From: Fibrobacterota bacterium | GTDB taxonomy: Bacteria > Fibrobacterota > Chitinivibrionia > Chitinivibrionales > FEN-1185 | Reading direction: 5' to 3' | NCBI GenBank assembly: GCA_003165595.1 | Contig: PLWQ01000012.1 | Location: 333,542 to 397,541 of the forward strand | DNA: 64,000 nucleotides | Part shown: piece by piece, positions 32,833 through 43,498 of the stretch | Position numbering within the stretch: the first letter of the stretch is position 1 | Layout: every line of letters starts with the position of its first letter | Program-made: the position numbers and the translations under genes | Notes under the pieces: model-generated | Told to the model about the DNA's origin: nothing | What the model saw: only the letters and a program-made list of their open reading frames with translations | Database searches by the model: none

Positions 32833-34263
32833 ATGGAATTTGAAACCGTCATCGGCCTCGAAATTCACGCCGAATTGCTTACTGCAACAAAGATCTTCTG
32901 CGGCTGCGCGCCGAAATTCGGCGACGCGCCCAATTCCCATGGCTGCCCCGTATGCCTCGGACTTCCCGGCTCTCTCCCCGTGCTCAACCGGCGCGTGGTG
33001 GACATGGCTATCCGCATGGGACTGGCGGTGGGCTGCGAGATCTCGCATAATTCCGTTTTCGCAAGAAAGAACTACTTTTACCCCGACCTTCCCAAAGGCT
33101 ACCAGATTTCCCAGTACGACATGCCGCTGTGCACCAACGGGGCAATTGACATCGAGGCGGAAGGAGCAAAAAGGAACGTCCGGATCAACCGCATCCACCT
33201 CGAGGAGGACGCGGGCAAGCTCATTCACGACCAGGATGCCGACTCGCTGTTCGACGTCAACCGCTGCGGCACGCCGCTCATCGAAATAGTGACCGAACCG
33301 GACCTGAGGAGCGGCCAGGAAGCATACGCCTATCTCACTGCAATCAAACAGATTCTCGAATATCTTGGCATATGCGACTGCAACATGGAAGAAGGCAGTC
33401 TCCGGTGCGACGCCAATATTTCGATCCGGCCCAAAGGCGAAACAAAACTCGGGACAAAGACCGAGCTCAAGAACATGAACACCTTCCGGGGCGTGGAAAA
33501 AGCGCTCGCCTACGAGGCCCTGCGCCAACGTGACGCGGCTGCCTCGGGCGAGGCCATTGTGCAGCAGACGTTCCGGTGGGACCCGGACCGGAATCGCACC
33601 GTCGTCATGCGCTCAAAAGAGGAAGCTCACGACTACCGCTATTTCCCCGATCCCGACCTCCTGCCGCTCGTGGTAGACGACGCGTGGATACGGCGCGCGG
33701 CCGAGACCATGCCCGAACTTCCCGCCCGGAAGCGCGCGCGTTTCATAGCCGATTTCGGCGTGACGCCGTACATGGCCGATGTGCTGACGCTGGAGGCCGC
33801 CATAGCGAAGTACTTCGAAGAAACGCTTGCTTTCTGCAAAGACGCGAAGCTCGTTGCGAACTGGGTGATGGGGGAAGTGCTGCGCTTTGCCAAGGAAAAG
33901 AAAATCAGCGTCGCATCCCTTTCGGTCACTCCGCGGCGGCTGGGAGCCCTGCTGGGCCTGGTGGCGGAGGGTGCGCTGTCGGCCAATGCCGCCAAGAGAG
34001 CATTTGACATAATGGAAATGCAGGATAAAGATGCCGCTGCCGTGGTTGCTGAGGAGGGCCTCACGCAGATATCCGACACAGGCGAACTTTCGAAGATCGT
34101 GAAAGACGTCGTGGCAAAAAACCCGAAGGAGGTGCAGCGGTACAAAGCCGGCGAGACAAAACTCATGGGATTCTTTGTGGGCCAGGTGATGAAAGCCACC
34201 GGCGGCAAAGGCAATCCCAGGGAAATCAACAAGCTGGTTTCGGAACTTCTTGGCCAGGGATAA
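32833..34263 (+). CDS. gatB: Aspartyl/glutamyl-tRNA amidotransferase subunit B
   Basis: A 476-residue protein starting MEFETVIGLEIHAEL. Recognisable motifs are the zinc-site cysteines (KIFCGCAPKFGDAPN, CPVCLGLPGSLP), NSVFARKNYFYPDLPKGYQIS and INRIHLEEDAGKL. The C-terminal tail domain (YqeY-like) ends GNPREINKLVSELL. It transamidates misacylated Asp-tRNA(Asn) or Glu-tRNA(Gln). No gatA or gatC is visible nearby. Confidence 0.98.
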   Translation: MEFETVIGLEIHAELLTATKIFCGCAPKFGDAPNSHGCPVCLGLPGSLPVLNRRVVDMAIRMGLAVGCEISHNSVFARKNYFYPDLPKGYQISQYDMPLCTNGAIDIEAEGAKRNVRINRIHLEEDAGKLIHDQDADSLFDVNRCGTPLIEIVTEPDLRSGQEAYAYLTAIKQILEYLGICDCNMEEGSLRCDANISIRPKGETKLGTKTELKNMNTFRGVEKALAYEALRQRDAAASGEAIVQQTFRWDPDRNRTVVMRSKEEAHDYRYFPDPDLLPLVVDDAWIRRAAETMPELPARKRARFIADFGVTPYMADVLTLEAAIAKYFEETLAFCKDAKLVANWVMGEVLRFAKEKKISVASLSVTPRRLGALLGLVAEGALSANAAKRAFDIMEMQDKDAAAVVAEEGLTQISDTGELSKIVKDVVAKNPKEVQRYKAGETKLMGFFVGQVMKATGGKGNPREINKLVSELLGQG

Positions 34264-34264
34264 G

Positions 34265-34555
34265 ATGAAAAAGATCGCGATATTTCTTGTCGTTGCGGCC
34301 CTGGCCTGTCCGTCGTATTGCCAGACGCCGTTTGGGTCGACCCCTCTTTATACGAGGGACAGTCTGGTTGCCGATTCAACACGACGCGGCGCAGATACCG
34401 TGGGCCTGGGCAAGGCGACCCTGGGCAAGATCAAGATCGTAAAGAGAACGGTGGATTACGGGAAATTCGTGGCCCTCGGCATAGGAACCATGGTGTTTAT
34501 CGCGCTCATTATGACAACAGCGCAGGCCTGGAACCCGAACGGGAGAGGCCCGTGA
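34265..34555 (+). CDS. Small exported or membrane protein, unknown
   Basis: A 96-residue protein beginning one base after the gatB stop. It has a signal-like N-terminus (KKIAIFLVVAALACPSYCQ) and a C-terminal hydrophobic helix (FVALGIGTMVFIALIMTTAQ). No family recognised. Confidence 0.6.
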   Translation: MKKIAIFLVVAALACPSYCQTPFGSTPLYTRDSLVADSTRRGADTVGLGKATLGKIKIVKRTVDYGKFVALGIGTMVFIALIMTTAQAWNPNGRGP

Positions 34556-34710
34556 GCAAGGACCACAGGCCACGCGGTTTCCGCTGGAAATCCCCCACTA
34601 TAACCTCCGAAGGGGACACCTGAAGTCAATTCCAGCGCGGCTTCCTCGGTACAATGGGCGGGATTAAGAAAATCGCATCGTGTCGATTGTGAACTGCTGC
34701 TACTTACGGC

Positions 34711-34739
34711 TTGACAGTTTTTCAAGAATAAACTATCTT
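34711..34739 (+). promoter_or_regulatory. Sigma-70 type promoter for tRNA-Gly/tRNA-Cys
   Basis: TTGACA, 17 bases, TATCTT, ending 14 bases before tRNA-Gly. Confidence 0.8.
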
Positions 34740-34753
34740 TTACGTTCAATTAA

Positions 34754-34830
34754 GCGAGAGTAGCTCAGACTGGTAGAGCTCCACCTTGCCAAGGTGGCCG
34801 TCGCGGGTTCAAATCCCGTCTCTCGCTCCA
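34754..34830 (+). tRNA. tRNA-Gly (anticodon GCC), CCA encoded
   Basis: A 77-base cloverleaf: acceptor GCGAGAG with CTCTCGC, D-arm GCTCAGACTGGTAGAGC, anticodon arm CACCTTGCCAAGGTG, T-arm GCGGGTTCAAATCCCGT, and an encoded CCA. Confidence 0.97.
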
Positions 34831-34839
34831 AAATTTAAG

Positions 34840-34867
34840 AGGAAGGTATCGCGCCTTCCTTTTTTTC
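34840..34867 (+). terminator. Hairpin with T run between tRNA-Gly and tRNA-Cys
   Basis: AGGAAGG pairs with CCTTCCT around a 6-base loop, followed by a T run. Confidence 0.75.
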
Positions 34868-34878
34868 CATGGTCTTGG

Positions 34879-34953
<75 letters not shown>

Positions 34954-35054
34954 ATTTTCTTCTTCCATAGTTCCATCCTCTCAACCTACCCTTTTAATAG
35001 TGTCGTTTTTTTGCTTGGAGAACAATGTAATGGTTATGTTATTGGCTGAACATT

Positions 35055-35412
35055 ATGAACACAATTTCTTTTGACTGGGATCCTGAAAAAAACATCAAGA
35101 ACGAACGCAAACACGGGATTCGTTTTTGAACTTTCGGCATCAGTCTTTCTTGATCCACGCGCACTGACAATTTTTGATGATGAACATAGTGACGCCGAAG
35201 ACAGGTGGAATACGCTGGGAATCACGAAAACCGGCATTGTTGTTCTTGTTTGCCACACACACGAGCAGTTGTCCGCAACCCGGTCAAAAATAAGGGTTTT
35301 TCCCGCTCGGAAGGCGACCGCACGGGAAATTCAGCTCCCGCGCGAGAATTTGATCGTGAATGGGTCAAGGTGGCTAAAAAACGATTGGCAGAAATACATA
35401 GCGGGAAAGTGA
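35055..35412 (+). pseudogene. BrnT-like toxin gene, frameshifted
   Basis: The ATG frame gives MNTISFDWDPEKNIKNERKH then GIRF and stops; shifting by one base at a T5 run continues into FELSASVFLDPRALTIFDDE, then HSD, RWNTLGI and PARKATARE. Together these match a BrnT ribonuclease toxin (FDWDPEK, KHGI-F, DP-ALT, HSD-E-RW, ARKAT-RE). One extra T breaks the frame. No BrnA antitoxin follows in a usable frame. It may be inactive, or the T run could be a sequence error. Confidence 0.75.
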
Positions 35413-35420
35413 GGCCTGTT
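35346..35420 (+). pseudogene. Scrap of an addiction-module protein
   Basis: In a different frame from brnT the peptide EFDREWVKVAKKRLAEIHSG, ending KVRPV, resembles the C-terminal part of the putative addiction module component family (E-RL-EIESG-V). There is no start or N-terminal half. Confidence 0.35.
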
Positions 35421-35645
35421 CTACAGCAATCTTCGAAGCTCGTCAGCAGTTATTTCACAATCGCGAAGGATCTGGTTCAGCAGTCCTGGCCCGATGTCTT
35501 CTCCTCGATGGACGGGAACAACGGTAGTCCTCCCGTCGGGATGTCGCAAAAAATAGTGACTTCCTTTGATACGAATTACCTCGAATCCGGCATGCTTTAA
35601 AGCGGTGATGATGCGCATTCCAGGAACACGGGGAAGCCGGCTCAC
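35421..35645 (-). CDS. hicA: HicA-family toxin
   Basis: A 74-residue mRNA interferase, GTG start overlapping the hicB stop by 4 bases. Family signature is complete: SRLPRVPGMRIITALKHAGF, KGSHYFLRHPDGR with the catalytic His, and VPVHRGEDIGPGLLNQILRD. Antitoxin upstream is the less common hicB-hicA order. Confidence 0.92.
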   Translation of the reverse strand: MSRLPRVPGMRIITALKHAGFEVIRIKGSHYFLRHPDGRTTVVPVHRGEDIGPGLLNQILRDCEITADELRRLL

Positions 35646-35869
35646 ACCGCCACCCTCTGCATTCCAACAAATGAAAGCGGCACAACGGGGATATCATTCA
35701 CCTCTATGCATAATTCGATCGCTTCGCGAACGCGTTTAGTCAGTACATCCAGCGATTTGGCCTGCGTATGACAGCCGGGCAAAGCCGGAACTGACGCCAC
35801 GTAATACCCTTCCGAATCCTGTTCAATGAGCACATCGAAGACTCGTTCCTTTGGATACTTAGTTCTCAT
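35642..35869 (-). CDS. hicB: HicB-family antitoxin
   Basis: A 75-residue protein; AGGAG precedes ATG at 35869. The partial RNase H-like fold is seen in FDVLIEQDSEGYYVASVPAL, then PGCHTQAKSLDVL and a terminal helix REAIELCIE. It has no separate DNA-binding domain, as in short HicB forms. It neutralises HicA. Confidence 0.9.
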   Translation of the reverse strand: MRTKYPKERVFDVLIEQDSEGYYVASVPALPGCHTQAKSLDVLTKRVREAIELCIEVNDIPVVPLSFVGMQRVAV

Positions 35870-36049
35870 GGTATTGCTCCTGCTGGAAGAAATAATGTTA
35901 ACAAAATATATCCGAGCGCACATAAAAGCATTCATGCAAGACCATTGAGACGGGAACACTTCTGGCTCACGGCTTGGTCTGTCCGCTCATACATCCAATT
36001 TTCTGGTGTCATGTTGAACACATTTCTTGTTTGAACGAAGATACGACTG

Positions 36050-36301
36050 TTACCGACCGCCAGACAATTTCACAATCTCATTTTTCGTCTTCTCAAGGAG
36101 GGGGCCATTGTAATTGGATTGAGAAAAGATATCCTGCGCATCGTTAAAGCATTGCAAAGCTTGTCTGACCTTCCTGCTGCGAGAGTACATCGAACCGACA
36201 GAATAGGAAAGCTTGCCAACCACAAAGGACGAGAAGGTTCCCCGTAGGCGGGAAAAATCCGCGTGCGACTTAGTAACGACCTGATTCCAAAGGGCTCTTA
36301 A
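36050..36301 (-). pseudogene. Relic of a helical-repeat (TPR-like) protein
   Basis: An open frame without a start reads VVGKLSYSVGSMYSRSRKV, then QALQCFNDAQDIFSQSNYNG and ends KNEIVKLSGGR before the stop. The pattern is like the last TPR units of a larger protein whose 5' part is missing. Confidence 0.35.
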
Positions 36302-36437
36302 CTATCAGCTCAAGGGCTTTCATGAACCATTGGTATGCCGTAAGGCTTGGTTTGTGTGAAGATAATTGTGAAGACATCCGAAAAAGTGCGATCTGCAACT
36401 AATTGGTTTTAATAGGGATAGAATCGGTCAGGCAGCC

Positions 36438-36484
36438 GGTCTGCAAAACCTTTATTTCCCAGTTCAAGTCCGGGTGCCGCCTCC
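36438..36484 (+). repeat. Partial tRNA-Cys copy (putative att repeat)
   Basis: 47 bases matching 34906-34952 with two mismatches, covering the anticodon loop through the acceptor stem. It lacks the 5' half, so it is not a functional tRNA. Confidence 0.75.
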
Positions 36485-36501
36485 GCCTTGCAGTCCCGGC
36501 C

Positions 36502-37308
36502 TCACATCAGTACCAGATTGATCACCACATTGAAGAACAAAATGAGGATCGACGAGAGGACGACCGCGTTCTTGGTTGACTCGCCCACGCCCACGGCGCC
36601 TCCCCGCGTGAAGTAACCGAAGTAGCTGCCGCTCAGCGCGATGCTGCCGCCGAACACAAAACCCTTGACAATGCCGATAATCACGTCCTGCGTCCTGAAC
36701 AGGGCTCGCATCGAGTTATAAAATGAGATAGCCGGCACGCCGAAGGACAGGGTCACAAGAAGCTGGGCCGAGAGGATCGCAAAGAAAAAGGAGAAAATCA
36801 TGAGGAACGGCGTCATGAGGAACCCGGCAAGCACGCGCGGCGACAGCAGGTAGCAGAACGGGTTGAGCGACAGGCATACCATTGCGTCAAGCTGCTCGGT
36901 CACCTTCATGGTGCCCAGCTCCGCCGCCAGCTTGGCGCCGATGCGTCCGGTAAGCACCAGCGCAATGAGCACGGGGCCGAGATCGGTGAAGACTGCCTTT
37001 CCAAGCGCAAAACCGATATAGGTCTTGGGGAAATAGTCGCCGATGAGATACTGGGCCTGCCAGGCGCTCACCGCGCCGATAAATACCGAGGCAAGAAACA
37101 CGATTGAAATCGAATTGACCCCGATGCGCACCATCTGTTCCACGAGCAGGTGGAATTTGCGCATGAGGGGCGGAACAGCCTTCAGAATGTCGATGAGAAA
37201 CAAGCCGACGGCGCCGCACTGCTCGATCATCTCGCGCGCAGACGAACCGAAGCTGTCGGCTATGTCGTTGAACACGTCCGCGGCGGAATGGGGTCTCTTG
37301 GCAAGCAT
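36502..37308 (-). CDS. mlaE: MlaE-type ABC transporter permease
   Basis: A 268-residue membrane protein of the MlaE/YrbE family, with family segments SVFIGAVSAWQAQYL, FTDLGPVLIALVLTGRIG, AKLAAELGTMKVTEQLDAM and a C-terminal membrane helix pair. Such permeases move phospholipids between the inner and outer membranes with an MlaF ATPase and MlaD. Neither partner is next to it here. It ends a five-gene minus operon starting at the MoxR gene, and the tRNA-Cys relic lies directly beyond its stop. Confidence 0.94.
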   Translation of the reverse strand: MLAKRPHSAADVFNDIADSFGSSAREMIEQCGAVGLFLIDILKAVPPLMRKFHLLVEQMVRIGVNSISIVFLASVFIGAVSAWQAQYLIGDYFPKTYIGFALGKAVFTDLGPVLIALVLTGRIGAKLAAELGTMKVTEQLDAMVCLSLNPFCYLLSPRVLAGFLMTPFLMIFSFFFAILSAQLLVTLSFGVPAISFYNSMRALFRTQDVIIGIVKGFVFGGSIALSGSYFGYFTRGGAVGVGESTKNAVVLSSILILFFNVVINLVLM

Positions 37309-37310
37309 AT

Positions 37311-38485
37311 TTACTTTTGTAAAATATCAATTGCCAGGGCCGTGTGCACTGCTATTCCGGTGAGGATGGCTCGTTCGTCGGGGGAAAAATCCGGGGTATG
37401 AATGCCGGGGACGTTCTTTTTTCCAGGGGGCCGTACGCCGAGATGCACATACACTCCCGGCGCCTTACGCTGGAAATAGGCGAAATCTTCGGCCAGCATT
37501 GTAGGCACCGTGCGCCATACCACCCGCGTTTGTCCAAGAACCCGCGACAGTGCCGATCCTGCCCTGAGCGTTGCCTCGGGATTGTTGTAACCGGGCGGAT
37601 AGGCCTCTTCAAACGAGACTTCGGCGCGCGCGCGAAACGACCGAGCCGTGGATTCAAGCAGCTCCCGCACGCGGCGTTTGAGGTGCGATAGATGCGCATC
37701 CGAAAAGGCACGGATCGTGCCGCAGAAGCGCGCCTCGCCGGGAATGATATTATGCTTGGTGCCTGCCTCGATTCTTCCCACGGTAACCACCGACGGCTCA
37801 TGTGGCGGCGATTCCCTGCTTACCAGCGTCTGCAAAGCAAGAATCGACGCGCTTGCGCACACAATGGGATCGATGGCGCGCTCCGGCATTGCGCCGTGCG
37901 CACCCTTGCCGTGTACCACAACGTCGAAATCGACCACGCCGGCATAGTCCGGTCCGGGTATAAGCCCGACCGTGCCGCAGGCATGCTCGCTGTTCACGTG
38001 CAGCCCGAACACCGCGGCAGCACCCTGGGGAAATACGCCTTCGCGGATCATGGTAATTGCGCCGCCCGGGGCCATTTCCTCGCTCGGCTGGAACAGCAAC
38101 ACCACCCGTCCCTTCCAGGAGGCGCGCAGCGACAAAAGCGACTGCGCCGCGCCAAGCAGGCAGGCTACATGCATGTCGTGGCCGCACGCGTGGGAAACGC
38201 CTTTGGAAACAGAGGAGAATCCGAGCCCGGTATCCTCTGCAATCGGCAGGGCATCCATGTCGGCCCGGAGCGCCACGGTTTTCCCCGCTCCATTTTCGAG
38301 GGTTGCAACCACGCCGGTCTTCTTGCAGCAAAATGCGGAAGCGCAGCCAAGGGCGGCAAGACGCCGGCGCACCAGGCGGGCAGTTGCGAATTCCTGCGTA
38401 GCAAGTTCGGGGTGCGCATGTATCTCGCGCCGGATCGCAACGCTTTGCGCAAAGACCTTCTCGGCCGCCGCCAGGATCGGGTTCT

Positions 38486-38489
<4 letters not shown>
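37311..38489 (-). CDS. M20-family amidohydrolase/peptidase
   Basis: A 392-residue metallohydrolase of the N-acyl amino acid amidohydrolase/hippurate hydrolase group. Metal and catalytic motifs are VALRADMDALP, HACGHDMHVACLLGAA and QPSEEMAPGGA. The dimerisation domain is in the middle. It would cut N-acyl or aminoacyl amide bonds in the cytoplasm. It overlaps the DUF58 gene by 4 bases and is followed 2 bases later by mlaE. Confidence 0.93.
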
Positions 38490-39360
<871 letters not shown>

Positions 39361-39364
<4 letters not shown>

Positions 39365-40365
39365 AGTTGTTCTTCGTTGAAATCCGCGAGTGTTTGGGCA
39401 AGCATCGCAAGCTGTTTTCTTTTTCCCGCTGCGCTTATCCTCACCCCGATCATAACAGCGGCCATCAGAAGAATGAAACCGCCCAGTACGGCCGTCCACT
39501 TCATGATCCTGGCCAAGCGCACCCTGAGCGCCGCGACCTTCTCTTCGTTCTTCTGAAATGCTACGTACTCCGCCTTGATGCTGTGCACGGTCTTCTGATC
39601 GCAGAGTCCGGAAACCGTCAGACCCTTGGCTTTTTGGAAACTCGAAACCAGATCATCGAGTTCCGTGCCGTTGTATCCGAGCATCCGAAGCGTGGTCACG
39701 ATTTCGGAACGCATCATCTGCTTCTGCTGCTTGGCGATTTCGAGAAACGACTCGCCGTTGGAAAACGACGTGCCGAAGGGATACTGTTCGGCGAGCAACG
39801 TGTACGATCGCGCCGCTCTGTCGTAGTCGTCGGCCACCTGGTACGAAAACGCGATTTCAAAGAGCGCATCGTCGGCAACGTCGCTCTCCGGATAGGTTTG
39901 CAGGATCTTCTTCATTGTAAACAGGTGCTGGTCGGTCTTGCCGATCTGGCGGTATGTTTTCCCGGCCCAGAGCGCGTACTTGGGCTGTGGGTCGGTCGAA
40001 TCGGCGTAGAGAAACAGTCGCAGGGCGTCGGCATAATTTCCCGCCTTAAAGTACTGGAGCCCCGATTCGAAGTATACCGCAGACGGATCCTTCTTCTTTC
40101 CCCTGATAAGACTGGTGTCAATTCCACGGGCAAGGGGCGCCTTCTTCCCGGCCGGTTTTTCGGAAGACGCCTGCGCGCCCCGGTCGGCGCTTTCGGGAGG
40201 CGCATCCTTGTCGATGAAGATGATTCCCTTTTCTTCGTCGTACTTGAGGACCTTTTCGGCGTTGGCGGGCATACCGATACCGCTCGCCAGGGATACCGCG
40301 ACAACTCCCGTCCACAGCACCGGGGATAGTCTTCTTTGTCTATTGATTGCGGAGAGAACGTCCAT
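39361..40365 (-). CDS. Exported TPR protein with a peptidoglycan-binding-like domain and C-terminal membrane helix
   Basis: A 334-residue protein. The N-terminus has a signal-like stretch (LWTGVVAVSLASGIGMPANA). TPR-like repeats cover about 110-210 (SGLQYFKAGNYADALRLFLY, EIAFSYQVADDYDRAARSY). The segment LRMLGYNGTELDDLVSSFQK, then LTVSGLCDQKT, resembles a PG_binding_1 fold. A hydrophobic helix (WTAVLGGFILLMAAVMIGV) is near the end. Located between the MoxR and DUF58 genes. Confidence 0.75.
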
Positions 40366-40381
40366 ACCCACGTCAATCGGA

Positions 40382-41371
40382 CTAAGGAACTTCCACGCTG
40401 TCAAATATCTTCTGAACCACATCCTCGGGAGTGATGTTTTCCGCTTCGGCCTCGTAGGTGAGCAGAACGCGATGACGCAGCACATCCATGCCGACACTCT
40501 TGACATCTTCGGGAGTCACGTACCCGCGTCCCCGGATAAACGCTAGGGCGCGCGACGCACGTGCAAGGAAGATGGTGGCGCGCGGGGAAGCCCCGTAGGC
40601 GATGAGGTCTTTGAGGTCTTTTTGCCCGGCCTTGTCCGGCTCGCGTGTTGCAAAGGTAATGTTGACTATGTAGTCTTCTACTTTCGGGTCCATGTAAATT
40701 TCGTTTACCACGCTGCGGGCTGCCAGGATTTTGTCCACCGTTATCACCTTGGCTACCTCGGGCACAAGGCCCTTTCCCATTCTGGCAAGGATTTCCTTTT
40801 CTTCTTCCCTGGTGGGATACACGATCTTGAGCTTAAGCATGAAGCGGTCCACCTGGGCTTCCGGAAGCGGATACGTTCCTTCCTGTTCGATGGGGTTCTG
40901 CGTGGCAAGCACCAGAAACGGGTCGTCGAGGGGATAGGTGGTGTCGCCGATGGTTACCTGGCGCTCTTGCATCGCTTCGAGCAGGGCGCTCTGCACTTTT
41001 GCCGGGGCGCGGTTGATCTCGTCCGCGAGAATGATATTGGCGAAGATGGGACCTTTCTTGGGCACGAATTCGCCGGTTTTCTGATTGTAGATCATGGTGC
41101 CCATGAGGTCGGCGGGCAGGAGGTCGGGAGTGAACTGCAGCCGCCTGAATTTGGTATCGACGATTTTCGCGAGTGTGGAAATCGCGAGCGTCTTTGCGAG
41201 CCCAGGAACTCCTTCGAGAAGAATGTGGCCCCGGGTGAGCAGCCCGATGAGCAACCTGTCCACCATTTTTGTCTGACCGACAATCACCTTGCCCATTTCG
41301 TTTCTCAGCAGGGTGACAAAACTGCTCTCTTCCTTGATTTTCTCATTGAGTACGGCAATGTCCACGCTCAT
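40382..41371 (-). CDS. MoxR-family AAA+ ATPase
   Basis: A 329-residue chaperone-like ATPase; start MSVDIAVLNEK follows GGAAAGGACG. Walker A is GVPGLAKT, Walker B ILADEINRAP, and the sensor region ATQNPIEQEGTYPLPEAQ is typical of MoxR. First gene of the operon with the TPR, DUF58, M20 and MlaE genes. Confidence 0.96.
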   Translation of the reverse strand: MSVDIAVLNEKIKEESSFVTLLRNEMGKVIVGQTKMVDRLLIGLLTRGHILLEGVPGLAKTLAISTLAKIVDTKFRRLQFTPDLLPADLMGTMIYNQKTGEFVPKKGPIFANIILADEINRAPAKVQSALLEAMQERQVTIGDTTYPLDDPFLVLATQNPIEQEGTYPLPEAQVDRFMLKLKIVYPTREEEKEILARMGKGLVPEVAKVITVDKILAARSVVNEIYMDPKVEDYIVNITFATREPDKAGQKDLKDLIAYGASPRATIFLARASRALAFIRGRGYVTPEDVKSVGMDVLRHRVLLTYEAEAENITPEDVVQKIFDSVEVP

Positions 41372-41622
41372 CGATCTCGTCCTTTCCAAAAAAGAGATTG
41401 ATTTTCCCCCAAATGAATTTGATAATCAGAAAAAGGGAATATATTACGATATTCAAAGATAATTATTTTCCAAAAGGACAAAGCAAGTATTTGCCGCAAG
41501 GCCTCGCAAAGAGACAAGTTGTCGCGACGTAATGTATATAGTAATTTATAGAAGCGGCTTTGGTATCCAGCGGCGCCATCACCGGGAACGCCCAAAGCCC
41601 TCGTACGTCTGCGGAGCTTTGT

Positions 41623-41796
41623 ATGACGGCCCTCTTGGTATGGGCAATTCGGCTGATTGTCCTGTTTGTTATCATCCGGATCGCGGCCTCTCTTCTCTGG
41701 AAGAAACCGGATTCCCTCGGGCGCGGGCCACGGGCAGCGCGGCGGTTCGACGCAAAAGGCAAGTCGGTGGAAGACGGAGATTTTAAAGAACTGTAG
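41623..41796 (+). CDS. Small single-helix membrane protein
   Basis: A 57-residue protein with GCGGAG before the ATG. One membrane helix (ALLVWAIRLIVLFVIIRIAA) followed by a basic stretch and the ending GKSVEDGDFKEL, similar to DUF4834-like tails. It lies 32 bases before the STAS gene. Confidence 0.6.
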   Translation: MTALLVWAIRLIVLFVIIRIAASLLWKKPDSLGRGPRAARRFDAKGKSVEDGDFKEL

Positions 41797-41828
41797 CGGA
41801 GACGCGGGACAGACACGGAGGGAACAGC

Positions 41829-42179
41829 TTGGAACTATCTATTTCCGAAATCAACAACTTCAAGATCATCCGGATCAGCGGCAAGGTCGATTGGGAAAAC
41901 GCCCGCATGCTCGACAAGGAGATCCAGCAGATCATCGACGGCGGCTGCTCGCATATCGCCTTCAACCTCGATGAAGTCACGTTTATCTGCTCGGGCGGTA
42001 TCGGCGCGCTCGTGTACAATCTTAACAAAGTGAAGAAGATGGGCGGCGCCATGTATATCATCTCCTCGAACGAATATGTCAACTACATACTGGAAACCCT
42101 CAAGTTCGACATCGTTTTCGACGGGTTCCTCTTCGATTCCTTTGACGAATTTAGAAATCAGATCATCGAAAAGGACTAG
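41829..42179 (+). CDS. STAS-domain protein (anti-sigma factor antagonist type)
   Basis: A 116-residue protein with TTG start preceded by GGAGGG. SpoIIAA-like fold with the phosphoacceptor region FICSGGIGALVYNL and strand FKIIRISGKVDWENA. Function is usually to bind an anti-sigma kinase or act in a partner-switch; no partner kinase is nearby. It is followed 2 bases later by manA. Confidence 0.88.
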   Translation: MELSISEINNFKIIRISGKVDWENARMLDKEIQQIIDGGCSHIAFNLDEVTFICSGGIGALVYNLNKVKKMGGAMYIISSNEYVNYILETLKFDIVFDGFLFDSFDEFRNQIIEKD

Positions 42180-42181
42180 CG

Positions 42182-43285
42182 GTGCCCGCGGCTTCGAGCC
42201 TGACCCCCTTGCAATTCGAGCCTATTCTCCGCGAGAAAATCTGGGGCGGCTCGGCCCTTGCCGCAGTTCTGGGCAAGCGACTTCCGCCAAACACCCTTGT
42301 GGGTGAATCATGGGAGCTATCGGGCGTCGCGGGAAGCGAATCGGTCGCCGTTACGGACCCGTACCGCGGCAAGACCTTGTCCGAAATCCTCGCCGGCGAC
42401 CCGCAGGCTATTGTCGGCTCGCTGCCGCGATACCGCGGTTTTCCCCTGCTGTTCAAGTTTATTGACGCGCACGAAAACCTTTCGGTCCAGGTCCATCCCG
42501 ACGATGCACAGGCAAAGGCTCTTGGTTACGGCAACTTCGGCAAGTCGGAGTGCTGGTACATCATCGATACACTGCCGGGCGCGCAGGTGGCATGCGGGTT
42601 CAAGAACGGGACGCGCCGCAACGACATCGCAAACGCCGCGGGCACGGAACGCATTCTCCCCCTTCTCAACTACATTGACGTCTCGCCGGGTGACGTGATC
42701 TTCGTGCCCGGCAGGACCGTGCACGCCGTGCTCGGCGGGGTGCTGTTCTACGAGGCGCAGGAGACGGCCGACACCACCCTTCGCCTTTTCGACTGGAATC
42801 GTCCGGACAAAGACGGGAAGCCCCGGGAGCTTCACATCAGGGAGTCCCTCGAAATCATCGACACCACGTGGCACTCCAACCACAAAATCCCTCCCGTGGT
42901 GCTGGACTGCGCCGCCGGCTGCACCCATTCCTTCCTCGTGGCAAACAGGCATTTCGCCCTCGAAGAATACCGCTTCGACCGAGCCGCGGAAGTTCCCCTG
43001 TCAATCAAGCGATCGTTCAGGGTTGTCACCGTGTGCAAGGGAGTCGTGCGGCTGGCGGGCCACCACACCTCCTGCAAGATTAACAACGGAGAAACGGCGC
43101 TCATTCCGGCTTGCCTCTCCGGCGTTCGGGCCGCGGCCGAAGCCGGCACCCAGTTTCTACTCTCCTCCGTTCCGGACCTCATTTCCGAAGTTGTCGCCCC
43201 ACTGAGTGTCAAGGGGGTTCCGCCCGAAGCCATTGTGCTTCTCGGCGGCAACCCGGCGACGAGCGATCTCGCCGTGCTGGTGTAG
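42182..43285 (+). CDS. manA: Mannose-6-phosphate isomerase, class I
   Basis: A 367-residue cupin enzyme, probable GTG start. Metal-binding motifs QVHPDDAQA and KSECWYII (Glu) and the later GRTVHAVL are present, with the opening LREKIWGGSALA typical of this group. It interconverts fructose-6-phosphate and mannose-6-phosphate. Confidence 0.94.
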   Translation: MPAASSLTPLQFEPILREKIWGGSALAAVLGKRLPPNTLVGESWELSGVAGSESVAVTDPYRGKTLSEILAGDPQAIVGSLPRYRGFPLLFKFIDAHENLSVQVHPDDAQAKALGYGNFGKSECWYIIDTLPGAQVACGFKNGTRRNDIANAAGTERILPLLNYIDVSPGDVIFVPGRTVHAVLGGVLFYEAQETADTTLRLFDWNRPDKDGKPRELHIRESLEIIDTTWHSNHKIPPVVLDCAAGCTHSFLVANRHFALEEYRFDRAAEVPLSIKRSFRVVTVCKGVVRLAGHHTSCKINNGETALIPACLSGVRAAAEAGTQFLLSSVPDLISEVVAPLSVKGVPPEAIVLLGGNPATSDLAVLV

Positions 43286-43290
43286 TGCAA

Positions 43291-43498
43291 GACTCACCAC
43301 GGAGACATGGAGGACACAGAGAGAGAAAAGGGTGTGAATGCACCGGAAAGACGCAATCAATCTCTAATTTGCAATCTGGAATTTTGAATCCGATTCACCA
43401 CAGAGACACAGAGAAGAAAAGGGAAGACGAACCGCAAAGGCGCAAAGGTGCGCAAAGAAATCTGGAATTTGGAATTTTGACTTTAGACTTTTAGACCT
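43291..43498. repeat. Cluster of dispersed repeats
   Basis: Two direct copies of the CACCACAGAGACACAGAG family (43291-43325, 43394-43418) are mixed with AATTTGGAATTTTGA-type repeats that also occur at 49053-49090. No gene. Confidence 0.6.

Noticed and set aside
36438-36484. Second tRNA-Cys gene
   Set aside because: Only the 3' half is present; the 5' acceptor strand and D-arm are missing, so it cannot fold as a tRNA.
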